A stretch of DNA of 64,000 nucleotides from the NCBI RefSeq assembly GCF_964355755.1, contig NC_092670.1:28385795-28449794 (forward strand). Reading direction: 5' to 3'. Origin of the DNA: Antedon mediterranea (lineage: Eukaryota; Echinodermata; Crinoidea; Comatulida; Antedonidae). Shown one piece after another: positions 1-14,500 of the stretch (positions are counted from its first letter, which is position 1; every line of letters begins with the position of its first letter). Under the pieces are notes generated by a model that had not been told where the DNA came from, ran no database searches, and was given only the letters and a program-made list of their open reading frames with translations. The position numbers were made by a program, and so were the translations under genes.

Positions 1-1725
1 GATTTTAAGCTATTCTAAGCAATTTGGTGTTTTTATGTTAACAAGTTTTTTCGAAAATCACAAAATGGTCTAAAACGTCTCCAAATGCGATTTGAAGCTT
101 TTCTAAGCTTACTTTGGTGTTTTTATGTTTAGGAGTTTTTTCGAAAATCACAAAATGGTCTAAAACGTCTCCAAATTCGATTTGAAGCTATTCTAAGCAC
201 TTTGGTGTTTTTATGTTAACAACTTTTTTAGAAAATCACAAAATGGTCTAAAACGGTTTCTAATGTGATTTTAAGCACTTTGATGTTTTTATGTTAACAA
301 CTTTTTTAGAAAATCACAAAATGGTCTAAAACGTCTCCAAATGCGATTTGAAGCAATTCTAAGCACTTTGGTGTTTTTATGGTAACGAGTTTTTTTGAAT
401 ATCACAAAATGGTCTAAAATGTCTCCAAATGCGATTTGAAGCTTTTCTAAGCACTTTGGTGTTTTTATGTTTACAAGTTTTTTTCGAAAATCACAAAATG
501 GTCTAAAACGGCTCCAAATGCGATTTGAAGCTATTCTAAGCACTTTGGTGTTTTTATGTTAACAAGTTTTTTCGAAAATCACAAAATGGTCTAAAACGTC
601 TCCAAATGCGATTTGAAGCTATTCTGTACACTTTGCTGTTTTGTGTGAATAATTTTTTGTCGAAATGCTCAAAATGGTCAAAAACGTTTTTAAAAACGAT
701 ATTAAGCTATTTTGTGCTCTTTGATGTTTTTGTGTGAAAAGTTTTATCGAAATGCTCAAAATGGTCTAAAACGGTTTCTAATGTGATTTTAAGCACTTTG
801 ATGTTTTTATGTTAACGAGTTTTTTCGAAAATCACAAAATGGTCTAAAATGTCTCCAAATGCGATTTCAAGCTATTCTTAGCACTTTGGTGTTTTTATGT
901 TTACAAGTTTTTTCGAAAATCACAAAATGGTCTAAAACGTCGCCAAATGCGATTTGAAGCACTTTGGTGTTTTTATGGTAATTTATTTCGAAAATCACAA
1001 AATTGTCTAAAACATCTCCAAATGCGATTTTAAACTATTCTAAGCACTTTGGTGTTTTTATGTTAACAAGTTTTTTCGAAAATCACAAAATGGTCTAAAA
1101 TGTCTCCAAATGTGATTTGAAGCTTTTCTAAGCACTTTGGTGTTTTTATGTTTACAAGTTTTTTCGAAAATCACAAAATGGTCTAAAACGTCTCCAAATG
1201 CGATTTGAAGCTATTCTAAGCACTTTTGTGTTTTTATGTTAACAAGTTTTTTCGAAAATCACAAAATGGTCGAAAATGTCACAAAATGCGATTTGAAGCT
1301 ATTCTGTACACTTTGCTGTTTTGTGTGAATAATTTTTTTCGAAAATCACAAAATGGTCGAAAATGTCACAAAATGCGATTTTAAGCTATTCTAAGCACTT
1401 TGGTGTTTTTATGTTAACAAGTTTTTTCGAAAATCACAAAATGGTCTAAAACGTCTCCAAATGCGATTTGAAGCTATTCTGTACACTTTGCTGTTTTGTG
1501 AGAATAATTTTTGTCGAAATGCTCAAAATGGTCAAAAACGTTTTTAAATACGATATTAAGCTATTTTGTGCTCTTTGATGTTTTTGTGTGAAAAGTTTTA
1601 TCGAAATGCTCAAAATGGTCTAAAACGGTTTCTAATGTGATTTTAAGCACTTTGATGTTTTTATGTTAACAACTTTTTTAGAAAATTACAAAATGGTGTA
1701 AAACGTCTCCAAATGCGATTTGAAG
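1..1725 (+). repeat. Satellite A segment, copy 1 of a 1.7 kb duplicated block
   Basis: The order of variant monomers here recurs at an offset of 4652 bp (4653-6377). Diagnostic variants shared by both are ttctaagcttactttggtg at 101 and 4753 and gtcgccaaatgcgatttg at 939 and 5591. A shorter third copy, offset 3352 bp, covers about 3395-3930. Divergence starts near 1725 and 6377. Confidence 0.85.
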
Positions 1726-4652
1726 CAATTCTAAGCACTTTGGTGTTTGGCGTTTTTAACGAGTTTTTTTGAATATCACAAAATGGTCTAAAATGTCTCC
1801 AAATGCGATTTGAAGCTTTTCTAAGCACTTTGGTGTTTTTATGTTTACAAGTTTTTTCGAAAATCACAAAATGGTCTAAAACGGCTCCAAATGCGATTTG
1901 AAGCTATTTTAAGCACTTTGCTGTTTTGTGTGAATAATTTTTGTCAAAATGCTCAAAATGGTCAAAAACGTTTTTAAATACTATATTAAGCTATTTTGTG
2001 CTCTTTGATGTTTTTGTGTGAAAAGTTTTATCGAAATGCTCAAAATGGTCTAAAACGGTTTCTAATGTGATTTTAAGCACTTTGATGTTTTTATGTTAAG
2101 AACTTTTTTAGAAAATTACAAAATGGTGTAAAACGTCTCCAAATGCGATTTGAAGCTATTCTAAGCAATTTGGTGTTTTTATGTTAACAAGTTTTTTCGA
2201 AAATCACAAAATGGTCTAAAACGTCTCCAAATGCGATCTGAAGCTATTCTAAGCACTTTTGTGTTTTTATGTTAACAAGTTTTTTCGAAAATCACAAAAT
2301 GGTCTAAAATGTCTCCAAATGCGATTTGAAGCTTTTCTAAGCACTTTGGTGTTTTTATGTTTACAAGTTTTTTTCGAAAATCACAAAATGGTCTAAAACG
2401 TCTCCAAATGCGATTTGAAGCTATTCTGTACACTTTGCTGTTTTGTGTGAATAATTTTTGTCAAAATGCTCAAAATGGTCAAAAACATTTTTAAAAACTA
2501 TATTAAGCTATTTTGTGTTCTTTGATGTTTTTGTGTGAAAAGTTTTTTCGAAATGCTCAAAATGGTCTAAAACGGTTTCTAATGTGATTTTAAGCACTTT
2601 GATGTTTTTATGTTAACAACTTTTTTAGAAAATTACAAAATGGTCTAAAACGTCTCCAAATGCGATTTGAAGCTATTCTAAGCACTTTGGTGTTTTTATG
2701 GTAATTTATTTCGAAAATCACAAAATGGTCTAAAACATCTCCAAATGCGATTTTAAGCTATTCTAAGCACTTTGGTGTTTTTATGTTAACAAGTTTTTTC
2801 GAAAATCACAAAAATAGTCTAAAACGTCTCCAAATGCGATTTGAAGCTATTCTAAGCACTTTGGTGTTTTTATGTTAACAAGTTTTTTCGAAAATCACAA
2901 AATGGTGTAAAACGTCTCCAAATGCGATTTGAAGCTATTGTAAGCACTTTGGTGTTTTTATGTTAACAAGTTTTTTTGAAAATCACAAAATGGTGTAAAA
3001 CGTCTCCAAATGCGATTTTAAGCTATTCTAAGCAATTTGGTGTTTTTATGTTAACAAGTTTTTTCGAAAATCACAAAATGGTCTAAAACGTCTCCAAATG
3101 CGATTTGAAGCTATTCTGTACACTTTACTGTTTTTTCTGAATAATTTTTGTCGAAATGCTCAAAATGGTCAAAAACGTTTTCAAATACGATATTAAGCTA
3201 TTTTGTGCTCTTTGATGTTTTTGTGTGAAAAGTTTTATCGAAATGCTTAAAATGTTCTAAAACGGTTTCTAATGTGATTTTAAGCACTTTGATGTTTTTA
3301 TGTTAACGAATTTTTTCGAAAATCACAAAATGGTCTAAAATGTCTCCAAATGCGATTTCAAGCTATTCTTAGCACTTTGGTGTTTTATGTTAACAAGTTT
3401 TTTCGAAAATCACAAAATGGTCTAAAACGTCTCCAAATGCGATTTGAAGCTTTTCTAAGCTTACTTTGGTGTTTTTATGTTTAGGAGTTTTTTCGAAAAT
3501 CACAAAATGGTCTAAAACGTCTCCAAATTCGATTTGAAGCTATTCTAAGCACTTTGGTGTTTTTATGTTAACAACTTTTTTAGAAAATCACAAAATGGTC
3601 TAAAACGGTTTCTAATGTGATTTTAAGCACTTTGATGTTTTTATGTTAACAACTTTTTTAGAAAATCACAAAATGGTCTAAAACGTCTCCAAATGCGATT
3701 TGAAGCAATTCTAAGCACTTTGGTGTTTTTATGGTAACGAGTTTTTTTGAATATCACAAAATGGTCTAAAATGTCTCCAAATGCGATTTGAAGCTTTTCT
3801 AAGCACTTTGGTGTTTTTATGTTTACAAGTTTTTTTCGAAAATCACAAAATGGTCTAAAACGGCTCCAAATGCGATTTGAAGCTATTCTAAGCACTTTGG
3901 TGTTTTTATGTTAACAAGTTTTTTCGAAAATCACAAAATGGTCTAAAATGTCTCCAAATGCGATTTGAAGCTTTTCTAAGCACTTTGGTGTTTTTATGTT
4001 TACAAGTTTTTTCGAAAATCACAAAATGGTCTAAAACGGCTCCAAATGCGATTTGAAGCTATTTTAAGCACTTTGGTGTTTTTGTGTAACCAAGTTTTTT
4101 CGAAAATCACAAAAGGGTCTAAAATGTCTCAAAATGCGATTTGAAGCTATTCTGTACACTTTGATGTTTTTATGTTAACAAGTTTTTCGAAAGTCACAAA
4201 ATGGTCTAAAACGTCTCCAAATGCGATTTGAAGCTATTCTAAGCACTTTGGTGTTTTTATGTTAACAAGTTTTTTCGAAAATCACAAAATGCTCTAAAAC
4301 GTCTCCAAATGCGATTTGAAGCTATTCTGTACACTTTACTGTTTTTTGTGAATAATTTTTGTCGAAATGCTCAAAATGGTCAAAAACGTTTTTAAATACG
4401 ATATTAAGCTATTTTGTGCTCTTTGATGTTTTTGTGTGAAAAGTTTTATCGAAATGCTCCAAATGTTCTAAAACGGTTTCTAATGTGATTTTAAGCACTT
4501 TGATGTTTTTATGTTAACGAATTTTTTCGAAAATCACAAAATGGTCTAAAATGTCTCCAAATGCGATTTCAAGCTATTCTTAGCACTTTGGTGTTTTTAT
4601 GTTAACAAGTTTTTTCGAAAATCACAAAATGGTCTAAAACGTCTCCAAATGC

Positions 4653-6377
4653 GATTTTAAGCTATTCTAAGCAATTTGGTGTTTTTATGTTAACAAGTTT
4701 TTTCGAAAATCACAAAATGGTCTAAAACGTCTCCAAATGCGATTTGAAGCTTTTCTAAGCTTACTTTGGTGTTTTTATGTTTAGGAGTTTTTTCGAAAAT
4801 CACAAAATGGTCTAAAACGTCTCCAAATTCGATTTAAAGCTATTCTAAGCACTTTGGTGTTTTTATGTTAACAACTTTTTTAGAAAATCACAAAATGGTC
4901 TAAAACGGTTTCTAATGTGATTTTAAGCACTTTGATGTTTTTATGTTAACAACTTTTTTAGAAAATCACAAAATGGTCTAAAACGTCTCCAAATGCGATT
5001 TGAAGCAATTCTAAGCACTTTGGTGTTTTTATGGTAACGAGTTTTTTTGAATATCACAAAATGGTCTAAAATGTCTCCAAATGCGATTTAAAGCTTTTCT
5101 AAGCACTTTGGTGTTTTTATGTTTACAAGTTTTTTTCGAAAATCACAAAATGGTCTAAAACGGCTCCAAATGCGATTTGAAGCTATTCTAAGCACTTTGG
5201 TGTTTTTATGTTAACAAGTTTTTTCGAAAATCACAAAATGGTCTAAAACGTCTCCAAATGCGATTTGAAGCTATTCTGTACACTTTGCTGTTTTGTGTGA
5301 ATAATTTTTTGTCGAAATGCTCAAAATGGTCAAAAACGTTTTTAAAAACGATATTAAGCTATTTTGTGCTCTTTGATGTTTTTGTGTGAAAAGTTTTATC
5401 GAAATGCTCAAAATGATCTAAAACGGTTTCTAATGTGATTTTAAGCACTTTGATGTTTTTATGTTAACGAGTTTTTTCGAAAATCACAAAATGGTCTAAA
5501 ATGTCTCCAAATGCGATTTCAAGCTATTCTTAGCACTTTGGTGTTTTTATGTTTACAAGTTTTTTCGAAAATCACAAAATGGTCTAAAACGTCGCCAAAT
5601 GCGATTTGAAGCACTTTGGTGTTTTTATGGTAATTTATTTCGAAAATCACAAAATTGTCTAAAACATCTCCAAATGCGATTTTAAACTATTCTAAGCACT
5701 TTGGTGTTTTTATGTTAACAAGTTTTTTCGAAAATCACAAAATGGTCTAAAATGTCTCCAAATGTGATTTGAAGCTTTTCTAAGCACTTTGGTGTTTTTA
5801 TGTTTACAAGTTTTTTCGAAAATCACAAAATGGTCTAAAACGTCTCCAAATGCGATTTGAAGCTATTCTAAGCACTTTTGTGTTTTTATGTTAACAAGTT
5901 TTTTCGAAAATCACAAAATGGTCGAAAATGTCACAAAATGCGATTTGAAGCTATTCTGTACACTTTGCTGTTTTGTGTGAATAATTTTTTTCGAAAATCA
6001 CAAAATGGTCGAAAATGTCACAAAATGCGATTTTAAGCTATTCTAAGCACTTTGGTGTTTTTATGTTAACAAGTTTTTTCGAAAATCACAAAATGGTCTA
6101 AAACGTCTCCAAATGCGATTTGAAGCTATTCTGTACACTTTGCTGTTTTGTGAGAATAATTTTTGTCGAAATGCTCAAAATGGTCAAAAACGTTTTTAAA
6201 TACGATATTAAGCTATTTTGTGCTCTTTGATGTTTTTGTGTGAAAAGTTTTATCGAAATGCTCAAAATGGTCTAAAACGGTTTCTAATGTGATTTTAAGC
6301 ACTTTGATGTTTTTATGTTAACAACTTTTTTAGAAAATTACAAAATGGTGTAAAACGTCTCCAAATGCGATTTGAAG
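4653..6377 (+). repeat. Satellite A segment, copy 2 of the 1.7 kb duplicated block
   Basis: Near-identical to 1-1725, with the same order of rare variants. This indicates a segmental amplification within the satellite rather than independent monomer drift. Confidence 0.85.
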
Positions 6378-9300
6378 CTATTCTAAGCAATTTGGTGTTT
6401 TTATGTTAACAAGTTTTTTCGAAAATCACAAAATGGTCTAAAACGTCTCCAAATGCGATTTGAAGCTATTCTAAGCACTTTTGTGTTTTTATGTTAACAA
6501 GTTTTTTCGAAAATCACAAAATGGTCTAAAATGTCTCCAAATGCGATTTTAAGGTATTCTAAGCACTTTGGTGTTTTTATGTTAACAAGTTTTTTCGAAA
6601 ATCACAAAATGGTCTAAAACGTCTACAAATGCGATTTGAAGCTATTCTAAGCACTTTGGTGTTTTTATGTTAACAAGTTTTTTCGAAAATCACAAAATGG
6701 TATAAAACGTCTCCAAATGCGATTTGAAGATTTTCTAAGCACTTTGGTGTTTTTATGTTTACAAGTTTTTTCGAAAATCACAAAATGGTCTAAAACGTCT
6801 CCAAATGCGATTTGAAGCTATTCTGTACACTTTGCTGTTTTGTGTGAATAATTTTGTCAAAATGCTCAAAATGGTCAAAAACGTTTTTAAATACTATATT
6901 AAGCTATTTTGTGTTCTTTGATGTTTTTGTGTGAAAAGTTTTATCGAAATGCTCAAAATGGTCTAAAACGGTTTCTAATGAAATGATTTTAAGAACTTTG
7001 ATGTTTTTATGTTAACAACTTTTTTAGAAAATCACAAAATGGTCTAAAACGTCTCCAAATGCGATTTGAAGCAATTCTAAGCACTTTGGTGTTTTTATGT
7101 TAACAAGTTTTTTCGAAAATCACAAAATGGTATAAAACCTCTCCAAATGCGATTTTAAGGTATTCTAAGCACTTTGGTGTTTTTATGTTAACAAGTTTTT
7201 TCGAAAATCACAAAATGGTCTAAAACGTCTACAAATGCGATTTGAAGCTATTCTAAGCACTTTGGTGTTTTTATGTTAACAAGTTTTTTCGAAAATCACA
7301 AAATGGTCTAAAACGTCTCCAAATGCGATTTGAAGCTATTCTGTACACTTTGCTGTTTTGTGTGAATAATTTTTGTCGAAATGCTCAAAATGGTCAAAAA
7401 CGTTTTTAAAAACGATATTAAGCTATTTTGTGCTCTTTGATGTTTTTGTGTGAAAAGTTTTATCGAAATGCTCAAAATGGTCTAAAACGGTTTCTAATGT
7501 GATTTTAAGCACTTTGATGTTTTTATGTTAACGAGTTTTTTCGAAAATCACAAAATGGTCTAAAATGTCTCCAAATGCGATTTCAAGCTATTCTTAGCAC
7601 TTTGGTGTTTTTATGTTAACAACTTTTTTAGAAAATTACAAAATGGTCTAAAACGTCTCCAAATGCGATTTGAAGCAATTCTAAGCACTTTGGTGTTTTT
7701 TATGTTAACAATTTTTTCGAAAATCACAAAATGGTCTAAAACGTCTCCAAAATGCGATTTGAAGCTATTCTAAGGACTTTGGTGTTTTTATGTTAACAAG
7801 TTTTTTCGAAAATCACAAAATGGTATAAAACGTCTCCAAATGCGATTTTAAGGTATTTTAAGCACTTTGATGTTTTTATGTTAACGAGTTTTTTCGAAAA
7901 TCACAAAATGGTCTAAAACGTCTCCAAATGCGATTTGAAGCTATTCTAAGCACTTTGGTGTTTTTATGTTAACAAGTTTTTTCGAAAATCACAAAATGGT
8001 ATAAAACGTTTCCAAATGCGATTTTAAGCTATTCTAAGCACTTTTGTGTTTTTATGTTAACAAGTTTTTTCGAAAATCACAAAATGGTCTAAAATGTCTC
8101 AAAATGCGATTTGAAGCTATTCTGTACACTTTGATGTTTTTATGTTAACAAGTTTTTCGAAAGTCACAAAATGGTCTAAAACGTCTCCAAATGCGATTTG
8201 AAGCTATTTTAAGCACTTTGGTGTTTTTGTGGAACCAAGTTTTTTCGAAAATCACAAAAGGGTCTATAATGTCTCAAAAAGCGATTTGAAGCTATTCTGT
8301 ACACTTTGATGTTTTTATGTTAACAAGTTTTTTCGAAAATCACAAAATGGTCTAAAACGTCTCCAAATGCGATTTGAAGCTATTCTGTACACTTTGCTGT
8401 TTAGTGTGAATAATTTTTGTCAAAATGCTCAAAATGGTCAAAAACGTTTTTAAATACTATATTAAGCTATTTTGTGCTCTTTGATGTTTTTATGTTAACA
8501 AGTTTTTTCGAAAATCACAAAATGGTCTAAAACGTCTCCAAATGCGATTTGAAGCTATTCTAAGCACTTTGGTGTTTTTATGTTAACAAGTTTTTTCGAA
8601 AATCACAAAATGGTCTAAAACGTCTTCAAATGCGATTTGAAGCTATTCTGTACACTTTGATGTTTTGTGTGAAAAGGTTTTATCGAAATGCTCAAAATGG
8701 TCTAAAACGGTTTCTAATGTGATTTTAAGCACTTTGATGTTTTTATGTTAACAACTTTTTTAGAAAATCACAAAATGGTCTAAAACGTCTCCAAATGCGA
8801 TTTGAAGCAATTATAAGCACTTTGGTGTTTTTATGGTAACGAGTTATTTCGAAAATCACAAAATGGTCTAAAACGTCTCCAAATGCGATTTTAAGAAATT
8901 CTAAGCACTTTGGTGTTTTTATGTTAACAAGTTTTTTCGAAAATCACAAAATGGTCTAAAACGTCTCCAAATGCGATTTGAAGCTATTTTAAGCACTTTG
9001 GTGTTTTTGTGTAACCAAGTTTTTTCGAAAATCACAAAATGGTCTAAAACGTCTCCAAATTCGATTTGAAGCTATTCTGTACACTTTGCTGTTTTGTGTG
9101 AATAATTTTTGTCGAAATGCTCAAAATTGTCAAAAACGTTTTAAATACGATATTAAGCTATTTTGTGCTCTTTGATGTTTTTGTGTGAAAAGTTTTATCG
9201 AAATGCTCAAAATGGTCTAAAACGGTTTCTAATGTGATTTTAAGCACTTTGGTGTTTTTATGTTAACAAGTTTTTTCGAAAATCACAAAATGGTCTAAAA

Positions 9301-11514
9301 CGTCTCCAAATGTGATTTGAAGCTATTCTAAACACTTTGGTGTTTTTATGTTAACAAGTTTTTTCGAAAATCACAAATTGGTCTAAAACGTCTCCAAATA
9401 CGATTTGAAGCTATTTTAAGCACTTTGGTGTTTTTGTGTAACCAAATTTTTTCGAAAATCACAAAAGGGTCTAAAATGTCTCAAAATGCGATTTGAAGCT
9501 ATTCTGTACACTTTGATGTTTTTATGTTAACAAGTTTTTTCGAAAGTCACAAAATTGTCTAAAACGTCTCCAAAATGCGATTTGAAGCTATTCTAAGCAC
9601 TTTGGTGTTTTTATGTTAACAAGTTTTTTCGAAAATCACAAAATGGTATAAAACGTCTCCAAATGCGATTTTAAGGTATTTTAAGCACTTTGATGTTTTT
9701 ATGTTAACGAGTTTTTTCGAAAATCACAAAATGGTCTAAAACGTCTCCAAATGCGATTTGAAGCAATTATAAGCACTTTGGTGTTTTTATGGTAACGAGT
9801 TATTTCGAAAATCACAAAATGGTCTAAAATGTCTCCAAATGCGATTTCAAGCTATTCTTAGCACTTTGGTGTTTTTATGTTAACAAGTTTTTTCGAAAAT
9901 CACAAAAGGGTCTAAAACGTCTCCAAATGCGATTTGAAGCTATTCTAAGCAATTTGGTGTTTTTGTGTAACCAAGTTTTTTCGAAAATCACAAAAGGGTC
10001 TAAAATGTCTCAAAATGCGATTTGAAGCTATTCTGTACACTTTGATGTTTTTATGTTAACAAGTTTTTTCGAAAGTCACAAAATGGTCTAAAACGTCTCC
10101 AAATGCGATTTGAAGCTATTCTAAGCACTTTGGTGTTTTTATGTTAAGAAGTTTTTTCGAAAATCACAAAATGGTGTAAAACGTCTCCAAATGCGATTTG
10201 AAGCTATTCTAAGCACTTTGGTGTTTTTATGTTAACAAGTTTTTTCGAAAATCACAAAATGGTCTAAAACGTCTCCAAATGGGATTTGAAGCTATTTTAA
10301 GCACTTTGGTGTTTTTGTGGAACCAAATTTTTTCGAAATTCACAAAAGGGTCTATAATGTCTCAAAAAGCGATTTGAAGCTATTCTGTACACTTTGATGT
10401 TTTTATGTTAACAAGTTTTTTCGAAAATCACAAAATGCTCTAAAACGTCTCCAAATGCGATTTGAAGCTATTCTAAGCACTTTGGTGTTTTTATGTTAAC
10501 AAGTTTTTTCGAAAATCACAAAATGGTATAAAACGTCTCCAAATGCGATTTTAAGGTATTCTAAGCACTTTGGTGTTTTTATGTTAACAAGTTTTTTCGA
10601 AAATCACAAAATGGTCTAAAACGTCTCCAAATGCGATTTGAAGCTATTCTGTACACTTTGCTGTTTTGTGTGAATAATTTTTGTTAAAATGCTCAAAATG
10701 GTCAAAAACGTTTTTAAATACTATATTAAGCTATTTTGTGTTCTTTGATGTTTTTGTGTGAAAAGTTTTATCGAAATGCTCAAAATGGTCTAAAACGGTT
10801 TCTAATGTGATTTTAAGCACTTTGGTGTTTTTATGTTAACAAGTTTTTTTCAAAAATCACAAAATGGTCTAAAACGTCTACAAATGTGATTTGAAGCTAT
10901 TCTAAACACTTTGGTGTTTTTATGTTAACAAGTTTTTTCGAAAATCACAAATTGGTCTAAAACGTCTCCAAATGCGATTTGAAGCTATTTTAAGCACTTT
11001 GGTGTTTTTGTGTAACCAAGTTTTTTTCGAAAATCACAAAAGGGTCTAAAATGTCTCAAAATGCGATTTGAAGCTATTCTGTACACTTTGATGTTTTTAT
11101 GTTAACACGTTTTTTCGAAAATCACAAAATGGTCTAAAACGTCTCCAAATGCGATTTGAAGCTATTCTAAGCACTTTGGTGTTTTTATGGTAATTTATTT
11201 CGAAAATCACAAAATGGTCTAAAATGTCTCCAAATGCGATTTGAAGCTTTTCTAAGCACTTTGGTGTTTTTATGTTTACAAGTTTTTTCGAAAATCACAA
11301 AATGGTCTAAAACGGCTCCAAATGCGATTTGAAGCTATTCTAAGCACTTTGGTGTTTTTATGGTAATTTATTTCGAAAATCACAAAATGGTCTAAAATGT
11401 CTCCAAATGCGATTTGAAGCTTTTCTAAGCACTTTGGTGTTTTTATGTTTACAAGTTTTTTCGAAAATCACAAAATGGTCTAAAACGGCTCCAAATACGA
11501 TTTGAAGCTATTCT

Positions 11515-14500
11515 AAGCACTTTGGTGTTTTTATGTTAACAAGTTTTTTCGAAAATCACAAAATGGTCTAAAACGTCTCCAAATGTGATTTGAAGCTATT
11601 CTAAGCACTTTGGTGTTTTTATGTTAACAAGTTTTTTCGAAAATCACAAAATGGTGTAAAACGTCTTCAAATGCGATTTGAAGCTATTCTAAGCAATTTT
11701 GTGTTTTTATGTGAACAAGTTTTTTCGAAAATCACAAAATGGTCTAAAACGTCTCCAAATGCGATTTGAAGCTATTCTAAGCACTTTTGTGTTTTTATGT
11801 TAACAAGTTTTTTCGAAAATCACAAAATGGTCTAAAATGTCTCCAAATGCGATTTGAAGCTTTTCTAAGCACTTTGGTGTTTTTATGTTTACAAGTTTTT
11901 TCGAAAATCAAAAAATGTCTATAATGTCTCAAAATGCGATTTGAAGCTATTCTGTACACTTTGATGTTTTTATGTTAACAAGTTTTTCGAAAATCACAAA
12001 ATGGTCTAAAACGTCTCCAAATGCGATTTGAAGCTATTCTGTACACTTTGCTGTTTTGTGTGAATAATTTTTGTCAAAATGCTCAAAATGGTCAAAAATG
12101 TTTTTAAATACTATTTTGTGTTCTTTGATGTTTTTGTGTGAAAAGTTTTATCGAAATACTCAAAATGGTCTAAAACGGTTTCTAATGTGATTTTAAGAAC
12201 TTTGATGTTTTTATGTTAACAACTTTTTTAGAAAATCACAAAATGGTCTAAAACGTCTCCAAATGCGATTTGAAGCAATTCTAAGCACTTTGGTGTTTTT
12301 ATGTTAACAAGTTTTTTCGAAAATCACAAAATGGTCTAAAACGTCTCCAAATGCGATTTGAAGCTATTCTAAGCACTTTGGTGTTTTTATGTTAACAAGT
12401 TTTTTCGAAAATCACAAAATGGTCTAAAACGTCTCCAAATGCGATTTGAAGCTATTCTAAGCACTTTGGTGTTTTTATGTTAACAAGTTTTTTCGAAAAT
12501 CACAAAATGGTATAAAACGTTTCCAAATGCGATTTTAAGCTATTCTAAGCAATTTGGTGTTTTTATGTTAACAAGTTTTTTCGAAAATCACAAAATGGTC
12601 GAAAATGTCACAAAATGCGATTTGAAGCTATTCTAAGCACTTTGGTGTTTTTATGTTAACAAGTTTTTTTGAAAATCACAAAATGGTCTAAAATGTCTCA
12701 AAATGCGATTTGAAGCTATTCTGTACACTTTGCTGTTTTGTGTGAATAATTTTTTTCGAAAATCACAAAATGGTGTTAAACGTCTCCAAATGTGATTTGA
12801 AGCTATTCTAAGCACTTTGGTGTTTTTATGTTAACAAGTTTTTTCGAAAATCACAAAATGGTGTAAAACGTTTCCAAATGCGATTTTAAGCTATTCCAAG
12901 CAATTTGGTGTTTTTATGTTAACAAGTTTTTTCGAAAATCACAAAATGGTCTAAAACGTCTCCAAATGCGATTTGAAGCTATTCTAAGCACTTTTGTGTT
13001 TTTATGTTAACAAGTTTTTTTCGAAAATCACACAATGGTATAAAACGTCTCCAAATGCGATTTTAAGCTATTCTAAGCAATTTGGTGTTTTTATGTTAAC
13101 AAGTTTTTTCGAAAATCACAAAATGGTCGAAAATGTCACAAAATGCGATTTTAAGCTATTCTAAGCACTTTGGTGTTTTTATGTTAACAAGTTTTTTCGA
13201 AAATCACAAAATGGTCTAAAACGTCTCCAAATGCGATTTGAAGCTATTCTGTACACTTTGCTGTTTTGTGTGAATAATTTTTGTCGAAATGCTCAAAATG
13301 GTCAAAAACGTTTTTAAATACGATATTAAGCTATTTTGTGCTCTTTGATGTTTTTGTGTGAAAAGTTTTATCGAAATGCTCAAAATGGTCTAAAACGGTT
13401 TCTAATGTGATTTTAAGCACTTTGGTGTTTTTATGTTAACAAGTTTTTTCGAAAATCACAAAATGGTCTAAAACGTCTCCAAATGTGATTTGAAGCTATT
13501 CTAAGCACTTTGGTGTTTTTATGTTAACAAGTTTTTTCGAAAATCACAAAATGGTGTAAAACGTCTTCAAATGCGATTTGAAGCTATTCTAAGCAATTAT
13601 GTGTTTTTATGTGAACAAGTTTTTTCGAAAATCACAAAATGGTCTAAAACGTCTCCAAATGCGATTTGAAGCTATTCTAAGCACTTTTGTGTTTTTATGT
13701 TAACAAGTTTTTTCGAAAATCACAAAATGGTCTAAAATGTCTCCAAATGCGATTTGAAGCTTTTCTAAGCACTTTGGTGTTTTTATGTTTACAAGTTTTT
13801 TCGAAAATCACAAAATGTCTATAATGTCTCAAAATGCGATTTGAAGCTATTCTGTACACTTTGATGTTTTTATGTTAACAAGTTTTTCGAAAATCACAAA
13901 ATGGTCTAAAACGTCTCCAAATGCGATTTGAAGCTATTCTGTACACTTTGCTGTTTTGTGTGAATAATTTTTGTCAAAATGCTCAAAATGGTCAAAAACG
14001 TTTTTAAATACTATTTTGTGTTCTTTGATGTTTTTGTGTGAAAAGTTTTATCGAAATACTCAAAATGGTCTAAAACGGTTTCTAATGTGATTTTAAGAAC
14101 TTTGATGTTTTTATGTTAACAACTTTTTTAGAAAATCACAAAATGGTCTAAAACGTCTCCAAATGCGATTTGAAGCAATTCTAAGCACTTTGGTGTTTTT
14201 ATGTTAAAAAGTTTTTTCGAAAATCACAAAATGGTCTAAAACGTCTCCAAATGCGATTTGAAGCTATTCTAAGCACTTTGGTGTTTTTATGTTAACAAGT
14301 TTTTTCGAAAATCACAAAATGGTCTAAAACGTCTCCAAATGCGATTTGAAGCTATTCTAAGCACTTTGGTGTTTTTATGTTAACAAGTTTTTTCGAAAAT
14401 CACAAAATGGTATAAAACGTTTCCAAATGCGATTTTAAGCTATTCTAAGCAATTTGGTGTTTTTATGTTAACAAGTTTTTTCGAAAATCACAAAATGGTC

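Noticed and set aside
289-543. 84-codon minus-strand open frame in satellite A, repeated identically at 3641-3895
   Set aside because: It is a translation of three 88 bp monomers; the frame shifts with each unit and the identity reflects the duplicated DNA block, not protein conservation.
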